Both the position numbers and the translations under genes were made by a program. A stretch of 64,000 nt of DNA, from positions 27,987,619 to 28,051,618 of the forward strand of contig CM032660.1 of assembly GCA_019095985.1 (NCBI GenBank). Direction: 5' to 3'. Shown in pieces: positions 50,901 to 59,223 of the stretch; the stretch's first letter is position 1; each line of letters begins with the position of its first letter. This DNA is from Streblospio benedicti. Taxonomy: Eukaryota > Annelida > Polychaeta > Spionida > Spionidae. Under the pieces are notes generated by a model. The model was not told where the DNA came from, searched no databases, and saw nothing but the letters and a program-made list of their open reading frames with translations.

Positions 50901-51983
50901 GCCTCAATAGTACTTTATATTGTACAATGTATGCAATTTGAAAACAACTTGAAATCTATCCAATATATTGACATATGTGACTGATAATTGACACATATTT
51001 TCTAATGATATATTTGAAGTATTAACTAATACACCATTGTGCAAAAAAGTGAGGTGTTCATTTTTTCTGGTGAATTTCCTGTGCTTTAGCACAGTGAATT
51101 TGGAAGTTTGTTAGTGTCTAATTAACACTTCTTTGGGTTCCTCATCTGTAATAATCACTTGTATAAATGACTTGCATTGATAAATTAATCAAAAGTTCAT
51201 AGTAGAGTGAGCATATAATGAAATAATGCTGCAGATGACAGGGAAAAAATACAATAACTTATACAAAAAGATTTTCCCCTTATATATCTATATTTTATTT
51301 AGTCCAATAATATTATCAGTTTTTTCAATAAAAGTTTATGGTATTAAGTGCATTATTGTAACAATTTGTTACAGGGGGGAATTTGTATTAACAATTCAAT
51401 ATGATAAGTATGTTAACAAAAATATTTCTTTAACATACAGATTTTTATGCATCAATCACCTGAAAATACTTTTCGGGATGATAGTTGTTATCATAGATGT
51501 TGTATCAATGTATCATGGAACAAATTTTCAACTTTACTTACCGATACAGCTCACCGTTCTGGATTCCCCAGGCTTCAGATCTCTAGATTCTAGAACAGCA
51601 AACCAGCCATTTGGATACACAGGAGGGCAGTCTCCAGCTAATCTACGCTTGCGGACCAAATTTGCCATTTCTTTCTGTGTTAATTTTCCCTCTGGAATGT
51701 ATCCCACATCCCCTAGCATTCGAACACGATTCATTGGTAGGAGGAAGATCTTTCGAAAATAATATGCACCAATAGCAAATAAAACTGCGCTCATATAAGT
51801 CCATGGTGATGCGAAATTCGGTGTTAACAGTTTTGTGATTCTAGAGCTTAGATCACGGTACCACAGCATTGATCCAGACTCCATCAGGGGTACTTTGAAG
51901 AGCTCCTCTCCCATAGAAGCATTGACAATTATGGCTAGCACGAGTAGTGCTAAACTGATTAACAAAAGCCTCATTAAAGCCAT
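24720..51983 (-). CDS. nvd: Rieske oxygenase, Neverland/DAF-36 cholesterol 7-desaturase
   Basis: Nine coding exons: 51542-51983, 37195-37287, 36652-36756, 33037-33215, 32607-32686, 32003-32168, 30090-30263 (7a) or 29510-29683 (7b), 25923-26063 and 24720-24746. They join to 1407 nt, 468 residues plus stop, with every phase consistent, close to the usual family length. Residues 2-20 and about 59-77 are hydrophobic, indicating a membrane anchor. The Rieske 2Fe-2S ligands are C168, H170, C188 and H191. The iron site is E277-x3-D281-x2-H284-x4-H289, and D417 in VERDIMIW is the probable third ligand, as in KshA. The family converts cholesterol to 7-dehydrocholesterol at the endoplasmic reticulum. 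The start has a strong context (ATCATGG). TTGTAG four bases upstream of the ATG could be an acceptor for a 5' UTR intron. Introns range from 350 nt to 14.3 kb. Confidence 0.93.
24982..25657. mobile_element. PIF/Harbinger-like element in the last nvd intron
   Basis: TAA flanks both ends (24979-24981 and 25658-25660). The ends, GTGGCAAAACCCACAG and (inverted) GGCGTGAAACCCATAG, match at 11 of 16 positions. Roughly nine GTACG cores lie inside, mostly in palindromic GCCGTACGGC settings clustered near the two ends; such subterminal repeats could be transposase binding sites. A transposase-like scrap sits within (25170-25367). It lies between exons 8 and 9 and must be spliced out. Confidence 0.65.
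25170..25367 (+). pseudogene. Harbinger transposase N-terminal remnant
   Basis: A 65-residue frame with its own [18 protein letters not shown] resembles the RRYWVHP-type phrase near the N-terminus of PIF/Harbinger nucleases. The catalytic domain is absent, so the element cannot move by itself. The call rests on this single motif together with the TAA duplication. Confidence 0.5.
25923..26063 (-). CDS. nvd: nvd exon 8
   Basis: 141 nt between ATCAG and TACAA|GTAAGC. It reads [17 protein letters not shown], later [16 protein letters not shown], the usual family C-terminus. D417 in the first stretch is the probable third iron ligand. Unspliced, the frame would end after two extra residues (VS), a possible alternative end. 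Confidence 0.92.
26064..29509 (-). other. nvd: nvd intron 7, no other feature seen
   Basis: AT-rich intron between exon 7b and exon 8 (longer, to 30089, when 7a is used). I found no exon, RNA gene or element with clear ends. A short hairpin (CCTCACTTCA...TGAAGTGAGG) lies at about 28373-28400. Confidence 0.55.
29510..29683 (-). CDS. nvd: nvd exon 7b, alternative
   Basis: 174 nt, phase 0 at both ends, between CTTACAG and ACAG|GTTTGT. It starts [20 protein letters not shown] and ends [12 protein letters not shown]. The frame is open and the conserved positions (GPG-x-V-Y-L-x-F, GCFLH, TP, QR, PTIIGK) are kept, so it looks functional. Its donor (GTTTGT) is weaker than that of 7a (GTGAGA), which may matter for regulation. 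Using both exons would also keep frame but duplicate 58 residues, so mutually exclusive use is expected. Confidence 0.9.
29684..30089 (-). other. nvd: Spacer between alternative exons 7a and 7b
   Basis: 406 nt. The block must be removed, or skipped together with one exon, in every transcript. Any docking, selector or silencer sequence enforcing exon choice would be expected here or just outside. I could not identify a clear base-paired pair by eye. Confidence 0.7.
30090..30263 (-). CDS. nvd: nvd exon 7a, alternative
   Basis: 174 nt, phase 0 at both ends, between TTTTAG and GCAG|GTGAGA. It starts [20 protein letters not shown] and ends [12 protein letters not shown], residues 356-413. Length, phase and both ends match exon 7b; 36 of 58 residues are identical. 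Differences cluster in the middle (NNWLAR against ESLFGK; TV against LL; QR against IE). Confidence 0.9.
30264..32002 (-). other. nvd: nvd intron 6, no other feature seen
   Basis: AT-rich intron upstream of exon 7a. Apart from a short (TA)n run at about 31741-31759 nothing was recognised. Confidence 0.55.
31741..31759. repeat. (TA)n microsatellite
   Basis: Short alternating TA run in intron 6. Confidence 0.8.
32003..32168 (-). CDS. nvd: nvd exon 6
   Basis: 166 nt between CTTCAG and ACAG|GTACTG. It reads [20 protein letters not shown], later [15 protein letters not shown], part of the helix-grip catalytic domain. It ends in phase 0 and can join either exon 7a or 7b. Confidence 0.92.
32607..32686 (-). 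CDS. nvd: nvd exon 5 (mononuclear iron site)
   Basis: 80 nt between TTTCAG and [29 protein letters not shown] holds the whole E-x3-D-x2-H-x4-H motif of the family, with H284 and H289 as iron ligands. It runs from phase 0 to phase 2. Confidence 0.93.
32944..32994 (-). repeat. (CAG)17 microsatellite, CUG in the transcript
   Basis: Seventeen uninterrupted CAG units on the plus strand, with an interrupted shoulder of GCA units from about 32924. It lies in nvd intron 4, whose donor is at 33036, so the pre-mRNA carries a CUG run about 41 nt after exon 4. It is not coding; a leucine-rich frame through it is an artefact. Confidence 0.95.
33037..33215 (-). CDS. nvd: nvd exon 4
   Basis: 179 nt between TTTCAG and CGAG|GTCAGT. 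It begins [20 protein letters not shown] and ends [12 protein letters not shown], linking the Rieske domain to the catalytic domain. Reading through the donor gives a false frame with a long leucine run from the CAG repeat in the next intron. Confidence 0.92.
35709..36035 (+). mobile_element. tRNA-derived SINE (right copy)
   Basis: An A-box-like GTGGCTGAGTGG at 35717-35728 and a B-box-like GGGTTTAATTCC at 35761-35772 lie 32 bases apart in a tRNA-like head. A unique body and a tail ending GACTATAAACCACCAC follow. The tail is shared with a fragment at 59113-59200, which marks it as a repeat family. It lies in nvd intron 3. Confidence 0.65.
36652..36756 (-). CDS. nvd: nvd exon 3 (Rieske, second half)
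   Basis: 105 nt between TTTAG and AAAA|GTGAGT. It reads [20 protein letters not shown], giving C188 and H191 of the cluster, then PYLDQDGK. This copy has the intact frame; the copy at 9740-9845 does not. Confidence 0.94.
36925..37015 (-). repeat. Possible tRNA-like/SINE scrap around the empty TTAA site
   Basis: On the minus strand TTAAGTGGTTGGTGATAAG followed by GGGTTTGAGTACC resembles A- and B-box spacing. The same phrase flanks insertion B at 9495-9560. The match is loose and the call is weak. Confidence 0.25.
37195..37287 (-). CDS. nvd: nvd exon 2 (Rieske, first half)
   Basis: 93 nt between TTGCAG and GGAG|GTTCGT, phase 1 on both sides. It reads [20 protein letters not shown] and then PHMGAN, giving C168 and H170 of the iron-sulfur cluster. 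Its second copy is at 8102-8194. Confidence 0.94.
37510..37700 (-). repeat. Interspersed repeat, partner of 7670-7880
   Basis: Reverse-oriented copy with C-rich CCCTCCCCCCTCCCCCACCC and repeated AAGTGG phrases. It is part of the large inverted duplication. Confidence 0.5.
38020..39420 (-). repeat. Internal direct duplication, right copy
   Basis: Units at about 38020-38395 and 38985-39420 match each other and correspond to the doublet at 5945-7375. The 131-codon frame at 38630-39025 lies across the spacer; it shows no family features and is not kept as one frame in the other copy. Confidence 0.8.
44182..44301. repeat. 120-bp foldback hairpin
   Basis: Arms of about 55-60 nt pair closely around a small loop at about 44236-44240. 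CTTCCTATGCTATATTGTA on the left faces TACAATATAGCATAGGAAG on the right. The right arm has four extra bases (ACCGG region). It could be a short MITE; no target duplication was found. Confidence 0.75.
46511..47084. mobile_element. PIF/Harbinger-like MITE, TAA target duplication
   Basis: TGTCACACCAA near the left end (46516-46526) pairs with TTGGTGTGACA near the right end (47071-47081). TAA flanks the element at 46508-46510 and 47085-47087. The interior is more GC-rich than the surrounding intron. A 97-codon minus-strand frame (46712-47005) shows no motif I can name. It lies in nvd intron 1. Confidence 0.55.
50589..50656 (+). repeat. Two-copy 34-bp tandem repeat
   Basis: CTTCAACTACATTTCTTAAA and the following 14 bases recur once with few changes. 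A smaller doublet (GACCCATGGT) lies just upstream at about 50537-50557. Confidence 0.8.
51542..51983 (-). CDS. nvd: nvd exon 1 (residues 1-147)
   Basis: It opens [20 protein letters not shown], a signal anchor, then a second hydrophobic stretch [35 protein letters not shown] before the end is the typical entry to the Rieske domain. The donor is ATCG|GTAAGT, phase 1. The plus-strand frame over this exon (51226-51762) is its shadow. Confidence 0.92.
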
Positions 51984-53689
51984 GATCTACAATGAAAGAC
52001 AATCACAAAAACTACTTAGTCTCTTTACTCCCTTATTGGGCAGTGAGTTGTTGAATGTTATTGCTGTGAAGACTGCTGCACCGCTAACACTAACACAGAC
52101 GACATTTTGTAGTAGACTGACTAGTCTATAATCGTGTCGCTCCGCTTTAACATGACACAACTCACGTGGTTGTGTTTACAAATGTTTTTTCCAGAACAAC
52201 ATGCATCCTGAGAAAACTGGTAACAGGCTTATGCGTCACACTGCCACTGGTGTGCTCAAATTGCGAAATATGTTTAAATCAAGACGTTCATGTCAAAGGC
52301 GCCGCATTTCATTTTTTTTTTTGCAGAAATATGACCAATCCGCAAAAACACAGTACTCTATGAAAAGTCAATAATTCTAAAAATGAACAGAATATCTGCA
52401 GAAAAACGCTCAAGATTCTGCGAATTTATAGGTACCAGTAAAAATCACTCTCCCGAACGTTCTCAATGCAATGTTTGGTGTTAAATTGCAAAAATGCGTC
52501 CATCGGGACAGATCTCAGAAAGTGTCTTAATCGTACGTTTAACCTCTTGTCTACAACATATCAAAATATTAATCTTTTTGGTCGGTGCGCTTTCCCCATG
52601 TAAACGCATTATAAGAAATCTGACCTAGATAACTTCCGGTACTAGTCGCATGAATAACAAACTTAATCGGCGTGGACACCTTTTGTTGGTACAAGATAGC
52701 TCTTTAAAAACGTTTTTCATGGATAGCATTTCAGAATATTAAGATTCGAGTGCGCAAGCATCGTATATTGATGGGTAACAAACTTACGCTAAAATGTGCA
52801 TTTTGCGAAAGATAACAAGCCGAGCGCACCTGCCACTTCCAGGAAAAGACCGAACTTCAAAGAGATCACACGCTCTTCTAACTGTGTAACGACTAACGTA
52901 AAATACTGCAGAAATGCCTATCCTTAAAATAACATAGACACACATTTATTCACATATTATTTCCGAGACTTCACCATTTTCTTTTTATCTTTAATAAAGC
53001 TGTTTGAACTTAGTATACTACCAAACAAACCCTGACAAGACATAGTATTAAAAAAAATAGATTAAAGATGCTTAACGAACTCATATCATGACTCACACAT
53101 ATCGCTCGTGCTTAGACATGTAGGCCTACTTTAAAAGGAGGGAAGATTATCCAAGAAACGGTAGTGGAAGATTTCCTTTGAACCCATAATCATCACATAA
53201 ATCTGTCATCGCTTTCTCCATGGATATACAAATTCAGGTCAAACAAATAAAAAATGACTTTAGAGTAAAATCTCCAATTTGCGGTAGACTGGATGCATGC
53301 CACATCCTGATTAAGGGAGATGTGTGTTTCCTTATTTCTGGAGAACACAAATAAACAACAGTCAAGTGTGTCACACAGTTCTAACTTTATTTTCAGAAAT
53401 GGGACAGAGGTTTGAAGAAAAAAATAACACGCGGAAAACATGAGAAAAAACGCTGAATCTTGATAACACCACGGAATTGTGAGTTTGTGGAATTATTAGT
53501 CCACTCGTATAGGCCTATATGTACGGTGACTACTTGAAAATAGTTTGTCGGGTCAGCATTGTATCTGTAGTCAATTGTTAGACGTATAGATTGAAGAAAA
53601 TGTATGAATGATCTTTTTCAATGGCTTGAGAGCTTGTGATCAAGTGTAAATAAAGCTCTTCGGCGGAAACTCATCCTGCTTCACCAGCG
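51984..53689 (-). other. nvd: Upstream region of nvd
   Basis: This should hold the promoter and perhaps a non-coding first exon, since TTGTAG just before the ATG looks like an acceptor. I cannot name a TATA box or start site. No other gene was recognised. Confidence 0.35.
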
Positions 53690-54892
53690 GTACATTCACA
53701 CATCAGATTCTGTTCATTTAACATATCACAGAGATATGTGATTTGCTCTAAGGATTAGAATGGCGGAAACTGTGAAACAAGCTTGTTTGGAGCAATGACC
53801 GCTGTGCCTGTGGTTAACATAAACGGTTTCCTCCCGCCGTTACATCGCAATGTCTTATATAACTTGTCTGTTTCAATGCACCTTCATCTATACCAAATTA
53901 TAAATTTAATTTGCATAAGCTGCGATTGTAAACTGGCATCATCTACATACATGTACACAAGGTTTCATACATTTAAAAGTGCTGTAAAAGAAATTTAAAC
54001 ACTTTCAATAGGGGCATGTGCACACGCAGCTTAAGATTACCATGGAAAGGTGGGGGTGGGGGTATCCATGAGCCCCAGCATCATGGGAGGGTGTGTGTGG
54101 TACGTATAATATATACTACTATTGTAATTTACACACACTATACCATACAAATTACTATTATTGTATAGGAGGGTATCTAATAGCCACATAAGACCTAGGA
54201 GCGAGCTGGGGCGGGCATCCGTTTTAGGCTTGATTTATGCTCTAGAATATACTTTATCACTTCACATTATTGAAATAAGCTGATAGATGACGCAATTCGA
54301 TGCAATTAAAATTTAAATATTTCCACCAACATGCCATAACTTCATTCTGCAGTAAGTTAATCAGGAACCTATACAAATACTAAACAAAGTCTAACACAGT
54401 CTCTATTGTAATGCAAACTTAACTGGCCAATTAGTAAGAGCATCCAACCAAAGGTGAGGTCATCACATCAATTCAATGATAAATGTCACTGTAGACCACC
54501 CAGATCCACTCTATCACACATCCAATCCAATGCACGTTTAGTTTGCGTCGCATCTACGATTGTTGGATGTAAAACCGCATCCCGTGTAAAGATACATTTT
54601 ACACGGGTGTATGCGGATTATCATGAAAAGATGCACTTTTACACATGTAAATGTGAATCCTTAGTTTGGGATGCGGTTTTATACATGTAAAAGTGCATCC
54701 TAAATTCGGGGATGCGTTTTTACACGTGTAAAATCGCATCCCAAAATAAGGATTCACTTTTACATGTGTAAAGATGCATCTTTACACGGGATGCGGTTTT
54801 ACATACAACATACGATGTCTACCATTCTAATCCTTAGAGCAAATCACATCTGTATTAAATTAAATGAACAGAATCTGATGTGAATGAATGTA
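53690..54892. repeat. Inverted repeat, ~75-bp arms 1.05 kb apart
   Basis: The left arm (53690-53764), with ATCAGATTCTGTTCATTTAA and GTGATTTGCTCTAAGGATTA, is the reverse complement of 54821-54892 apart from minor changes and a ~6-bp difference. The right arm abuts the palindromic element at 54551-54817. It may be the remnant of one larger element. Confidence 0.75.
54551..54817. repeat. Foldback element built of nested GCATCC/TTTTACA palindromes
   Basis: The outer arms (54551-54592 and 54778-54817) pair as an inverted repeat with TGTAAAACCGCATCCCGTGT on the left. Inside, GGATGCGGTTTTA-type and TAAAAGTGCATCC-type half sites alternate around ACACGTGT or ACATGTGT centres, giving three to four smaller palindromes. 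No frame. The family is unknown to me. Confidence 0.8.
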
Positions 54893-56332
54893 CCTCTGCT
54901 AAAACACGATTCCGGAACACGATGCGATGTCAACATAATTGGCTTGGTGTGGCATTGTAACATTTACATCGACAGACTTACATATCTGCAAACATGACAT
55001 GGCATTAGACAAAGCTACTTTTACAAAGACTGTCAAAATGACATAACGCAAACAGCACTTTTAGATACTACAATCAAGACTATCACGATGAAGTACTTCT
55101 AAGATGGACTGTCAAATGGAATTAGGATGATTTATTGACAGTTTGCATTGTGTTCAAAGAATTTGCGCGCTGCCACTTGCTGATCCATAAAAGTGGTTTT
55201 ATATTATGTTAACGGACAGTAAAGGGGTGCATTATGTTTACACCCACTCTAACTGCTAGTCAGCTGTGATCAGCGTTTGTAGACAGTGTTTATTACCCGT
55301 TTTAGTAGATAATATTTCCTTCCTGTTTAATTTTGTTTTGTGAAAGCATATAATATTATACTTAAAATCATGTTTCGTATTTTACTCTGGTTTGATAGAT
55401 TTTTAGGACCTAAAATATTCAATTTTTTTTTATTGGAAGGTAACCTACATCAAATTTATACTTTTTGAAAAGCTTTTGATAAGATTTTTCCATATGATAC
55501 AAAAATATTGGTTTGAAAACATTTTCGAGCAGTATTTTTAATGGCAATAGTAAAATCTTGTATTTAACTCTATGTAAATTGTCTGTTCACACATGCCAGA
55601 CATGCCTCGCGTTTTGAATCATAAATCTCAAACAATAGAGGCGACATGAGTAAAAAAATTGATTGACATCGACACACTTTAAAACTAAATCCATTGGTAA
55701 TAATTACATATTGAAAGAAAAACTGTCCAGTCCCACCTTAAAAACTCAATGTATTATGGAATTTCTTGAACATATCTACTTTTCATTCATACAGAATCAG
55801 AGACAATAATATAGCACGTAAGACCGATCAGCATAAATGCTCTCAGCCAGGCAACAGACACGTTAAATGGTGTTAGTACAGAAGAACCTCCAATTCAGAC
55901 CACCTCTGTAACAACAGTAAGGCCAGGAAATAGAAAACGAAGGACAGTTTTCTGTACAATAAATTGTGAATATTATTTTGTGGTTGTACTCACTAAATAA
56001 AAGTAATCACATGAATATTGCAAGGTATCACCCATACCCGTGTTTCTAATGGTCCTAGTCGGCCTATTGGCAGTCTATTAGCGATTTTATAACAAAAATG
56101 TTAGACGACGTCAGTCATATAGGCCTATTATTGTAAAAATGATTTGGATATTGAAAGTCCTGATTTTTATGTTTATTTATATTATTTCCATGAGCTGAAG
56201 TCAATGAAACAATACTAATTTTTCTCTACTGTCTTCATCAATAAACACTGATGAAATATTTTAAGCGCGTAAGTGGTACATATGTACCATATTTGATCAT
56301 ATTTCAATGCCCCCAACCGCACCCGGGTATAA

Positions 56333-57062
56333 GGGCTGAGTCATTATTTAAGGCGTGGGGGGTCGGAAAAACGGGGGGGGGGGTCATATGGTTAAATTTG
56401 AATGTTGTTTGGGGGGGGGGGGGTTCAGAAGTTTGAAACAAATTGTTGAGGGGGGTGTCAGAATGTTTGAAAAACATATGCTGTAGACTTTTTTTTGAAT
56501 TCAAAAAATGGCAAGGTCAAATGTTCTGATTTACAGACTTTTTAGGGGTGGCGGATCAAGAAATGAAATATTTAAATCGGTCTTTATGGCATTTGTGGGC
56601 ATCATTAGAATGGATGTCAGTGGATCTACAATTGAAATATTTAATCAAAATAAAAATAAAACTTCAAGTTTATTTTTTTTTCTAATTTTCCTGTGGTTGG
56701 GGAGCATCTTCAGATTGCATAAGAAAATACTCCATATTCATAAATGTTGTTAGCACAGCATTCTCTGGGAAATAATGAACCTTTCAGGCTGCGCCATTTC
56801 ATTTGTTCTGTCACATATATACAAGTGGGGGTTCGGAAGTTCACATTTCAGGCATTCTTTGAATTGGTGTGTGTGTGGGGGGGGTGTCGTATGTTAGATT
56901 TGCGAACGCGTGGGGGGGGTGGCTTAAGTTAGATTTGTGAACCCAAAAGGGTTCGTATGTTTGATTTGCGAACCCGGGGAGGGTCAGAAGTTCATAACAC
57001 CGCCGTTTGAAGAAAAAAAACTTCTACCCCCCCCCCTCAAGCCTTAAATAATGACTCAGCCC
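56333..57062. mobile_element. 730-bp element with 22-bp perfect terminal inverted repeats and G tracts
   Basis: GGGCTGAGTCATTATTTAAG plus two more bases at 56333-56354 is exactly inverted at 57041-57062, and imperfect G/C-run similarity extends inward. The interior has several runs of 8-13 G and repeated TTAGATTTGCGAACC-like phrases. The left flank is TAA but the right is GAA, so a target duplication is not proven. There is no transposase frame. Confidence 0.7.
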
Positions 57063-59112
57063 GAATGGTGGCGGGTGGGGGACACGACAACCCCCACGAA
57101 TTTACCGTCCATATAATGAAGGGTACCATTAGTCTAGGTTGGCAGGAAGGAAAGTCATTACATTAGAGTTCATGATTGGTTTTAATTAAAAAAAACTTTT
57201 CAAATGTGTTTCCATTCTCTTCCCAAACGCGGGGCCCCTCAATAACATTTGAATAAAGAATATAATTATGCTGTTGTAATAGCTGTTGCTGTTACATCCC
57301 ACTGTTCTGTGGGTAATGGAATATGTAATGTGCGGCTTTGGCTAACCTGAAGGGTAAGCAAGCGTCACCTTTCCCACACCATATGGTGATAGTCTATTGT
57401 TGCGCGCAATTTGGAAACTGGAAAGTGCAGACGAGTTTTCTGTAAGTTGTTTTGAAAAAATCTAATTTGGAGAGTATGAAAGCTCTTGAAAGCTCTTAAA
57501 ATTCATTTATATTGAAGTTAGAAGAATACCACTTGATTCATAAGAAATGGAATATAGAATTTCGTTTGGTCTAAGGAATAAATGTATTGGTAAAAGAAAT
57601 ACGGTCACTATTCGAAGCAATCTCTTTGTGTTTGTCAATGGTTGGCAGTGATACTCAGTGATGTTAGAGCATTTCATAATTCTCAAGAAGTTATTTTAAT
57701 GTTACAATAGTAGCAACCATTGTGTGGATAGATTGGAGTGTGAATTAATAATTCTATAGTTTTTTGTGTTGCACCTTTGTACAGATAAGGAAGGTTAGCA
57801 AGGCTGATCTATCTGGTTAATGAGCAAGTTTTGACATTTTTATGAAAGAAATAAACCACTTTAGAATGAATGCAAACCATGTTCGAAGGTCAAGAGGTAT
57901 TAGTATTTGCTTGATATAAAGAGCTGGACAATATGTTAAGCAGTTCCACACTGGATTAAAGACTAATCTGGATTCAAACTATTATGCACTATTATAAGAG
58001 ATAATGGATTTGGTTATTTCAGTTAGAATATAGATTTCCAGGTATAATTATAATAAATATCAGATACACTGATAGCTTGGCTGAAGCACAGGCACATGAC
58101 TTTGAAGTCAAATGTAAAGTATCTATTTAAACACACCCCAAACATCAACACCGTTTGTCAAAAGAAGACAGTTCTGGATATAAATCTACATATCAACTAC
58201 ATGATGCTATATGTCAAAATAATCATAATTGCACTTAGAAATCTGGATACTGAACTTTAGAGATCCATACCAAAATGGTACTTATGAATCGTGTCTCATG
58301 TAATACAAACTATGCACTTGAAAAATCACTGCACCCAATATGCAGAAACAGGATAAAGTGAAGTGCGAACCGCTTTAATCAGTACCTGTAAATACGGTAG
58401 GTATTTGTTAAGTCAGTTTTATGTTTGTCGGGACTGAGTATTGTTGGTGCTCTATTAAGTGGCTCACAAAGTCACTTCCATTTTGGTTGTTGTCTGTATT
58501 GAGTAGTTATTGAAGCCTACTGGATAATGGAGCTCACTACTGAACTTTAGAGTTTGTCCAGGTAATAAGCCAACCAGGCTGTGCTTGTAATATAATTGAT
58601 AGTGGTCACTTTAAATCTCTGGCTTTCCGATCTATTATCATCACATTTCAAGGTGGTATATCTAAAATAAAGTTTTCTGGTGCAAATTATACTGGTACTC
58701 CATATACAATATTGGTACAAAAATTGCAGTGAGCTCGATTTTGCTATTTAATGCCTTACCTATGTCAAATCATTAATCATATAGATTTCTTGTAAATTTT
58801 TCACCATTGTCATGACTATAACACTTTATGTAAGCTTATGCTATATTGACAACCCTTTCCGATTAGACTTGCAATATACTTTTTAGCTGTCTTGGCCTGA
58901 TCACTGGCCTGACATCGTACATGCATAATATATATGGCCAGTCAGTGGCTGGGTCTTTCAGGAAGCATCGGGAGGTGCCAGAAGAGGTTTAACTTGAAGT
59001 TAAAATTTACCACTGTCAGAACCATCCACATTATCTTTTATACATTGTGAAAGTATAGGCGAATATACTGGTCGATATAAGTTGGGAATCCAGCAGTGAA
59101 ACATCTTTTTTT
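57063..59112. other. No feature recognised
   Basis: AT-rich sequence without a supported exon, RNA gene or repeat with clear ends. Confidence 0.45.
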
Positions 59113-59200
59113 ACAATGAATGTGTTGGTTTATAGTCCTGATCCAAGTCTTGCTCTCAAGACTTTGTTGGTGGATAAGCTGGTAATCATTATCACACACA
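59113..59200 (-). mobile_element. SINE tail fragment
   Basis: Read on the minus strand, GCAAGACTTGGATCAGGACT followed by ATAAACCAACACATT matches the tail of the SINE at 35709-36035. The tRNA-like head is missing. Confidence 0.55.
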
Positions 59201-59204
59201 TATA

Positions 59205-59223
59205 AATATATATATATATATAT
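59205..59223. repeat. (TA)n microsatellite
   Basis: Short alternating AT run directly beside the SINE tail fragment. Confidence 0.75.

Larger units (their letters stand above)
42791..51541 (-). other. nvd: Rest of nvd intron 1
   Basis: AT-rich intron, single copy in this window. Apart from the hairpin at 44.2 kb, the Harbinger-like element at 46.5 kb and the small tandem repeat at 50.6 kb, I recognise no genes or RNAs. Confidence 0.6.

Noticed and set aside
51226-51762. 178-codon plus-strand frame
   Set aside because: It lies antisense to nvd exon 1 and its intron and has no recognisable domain; it is a shadow frame.
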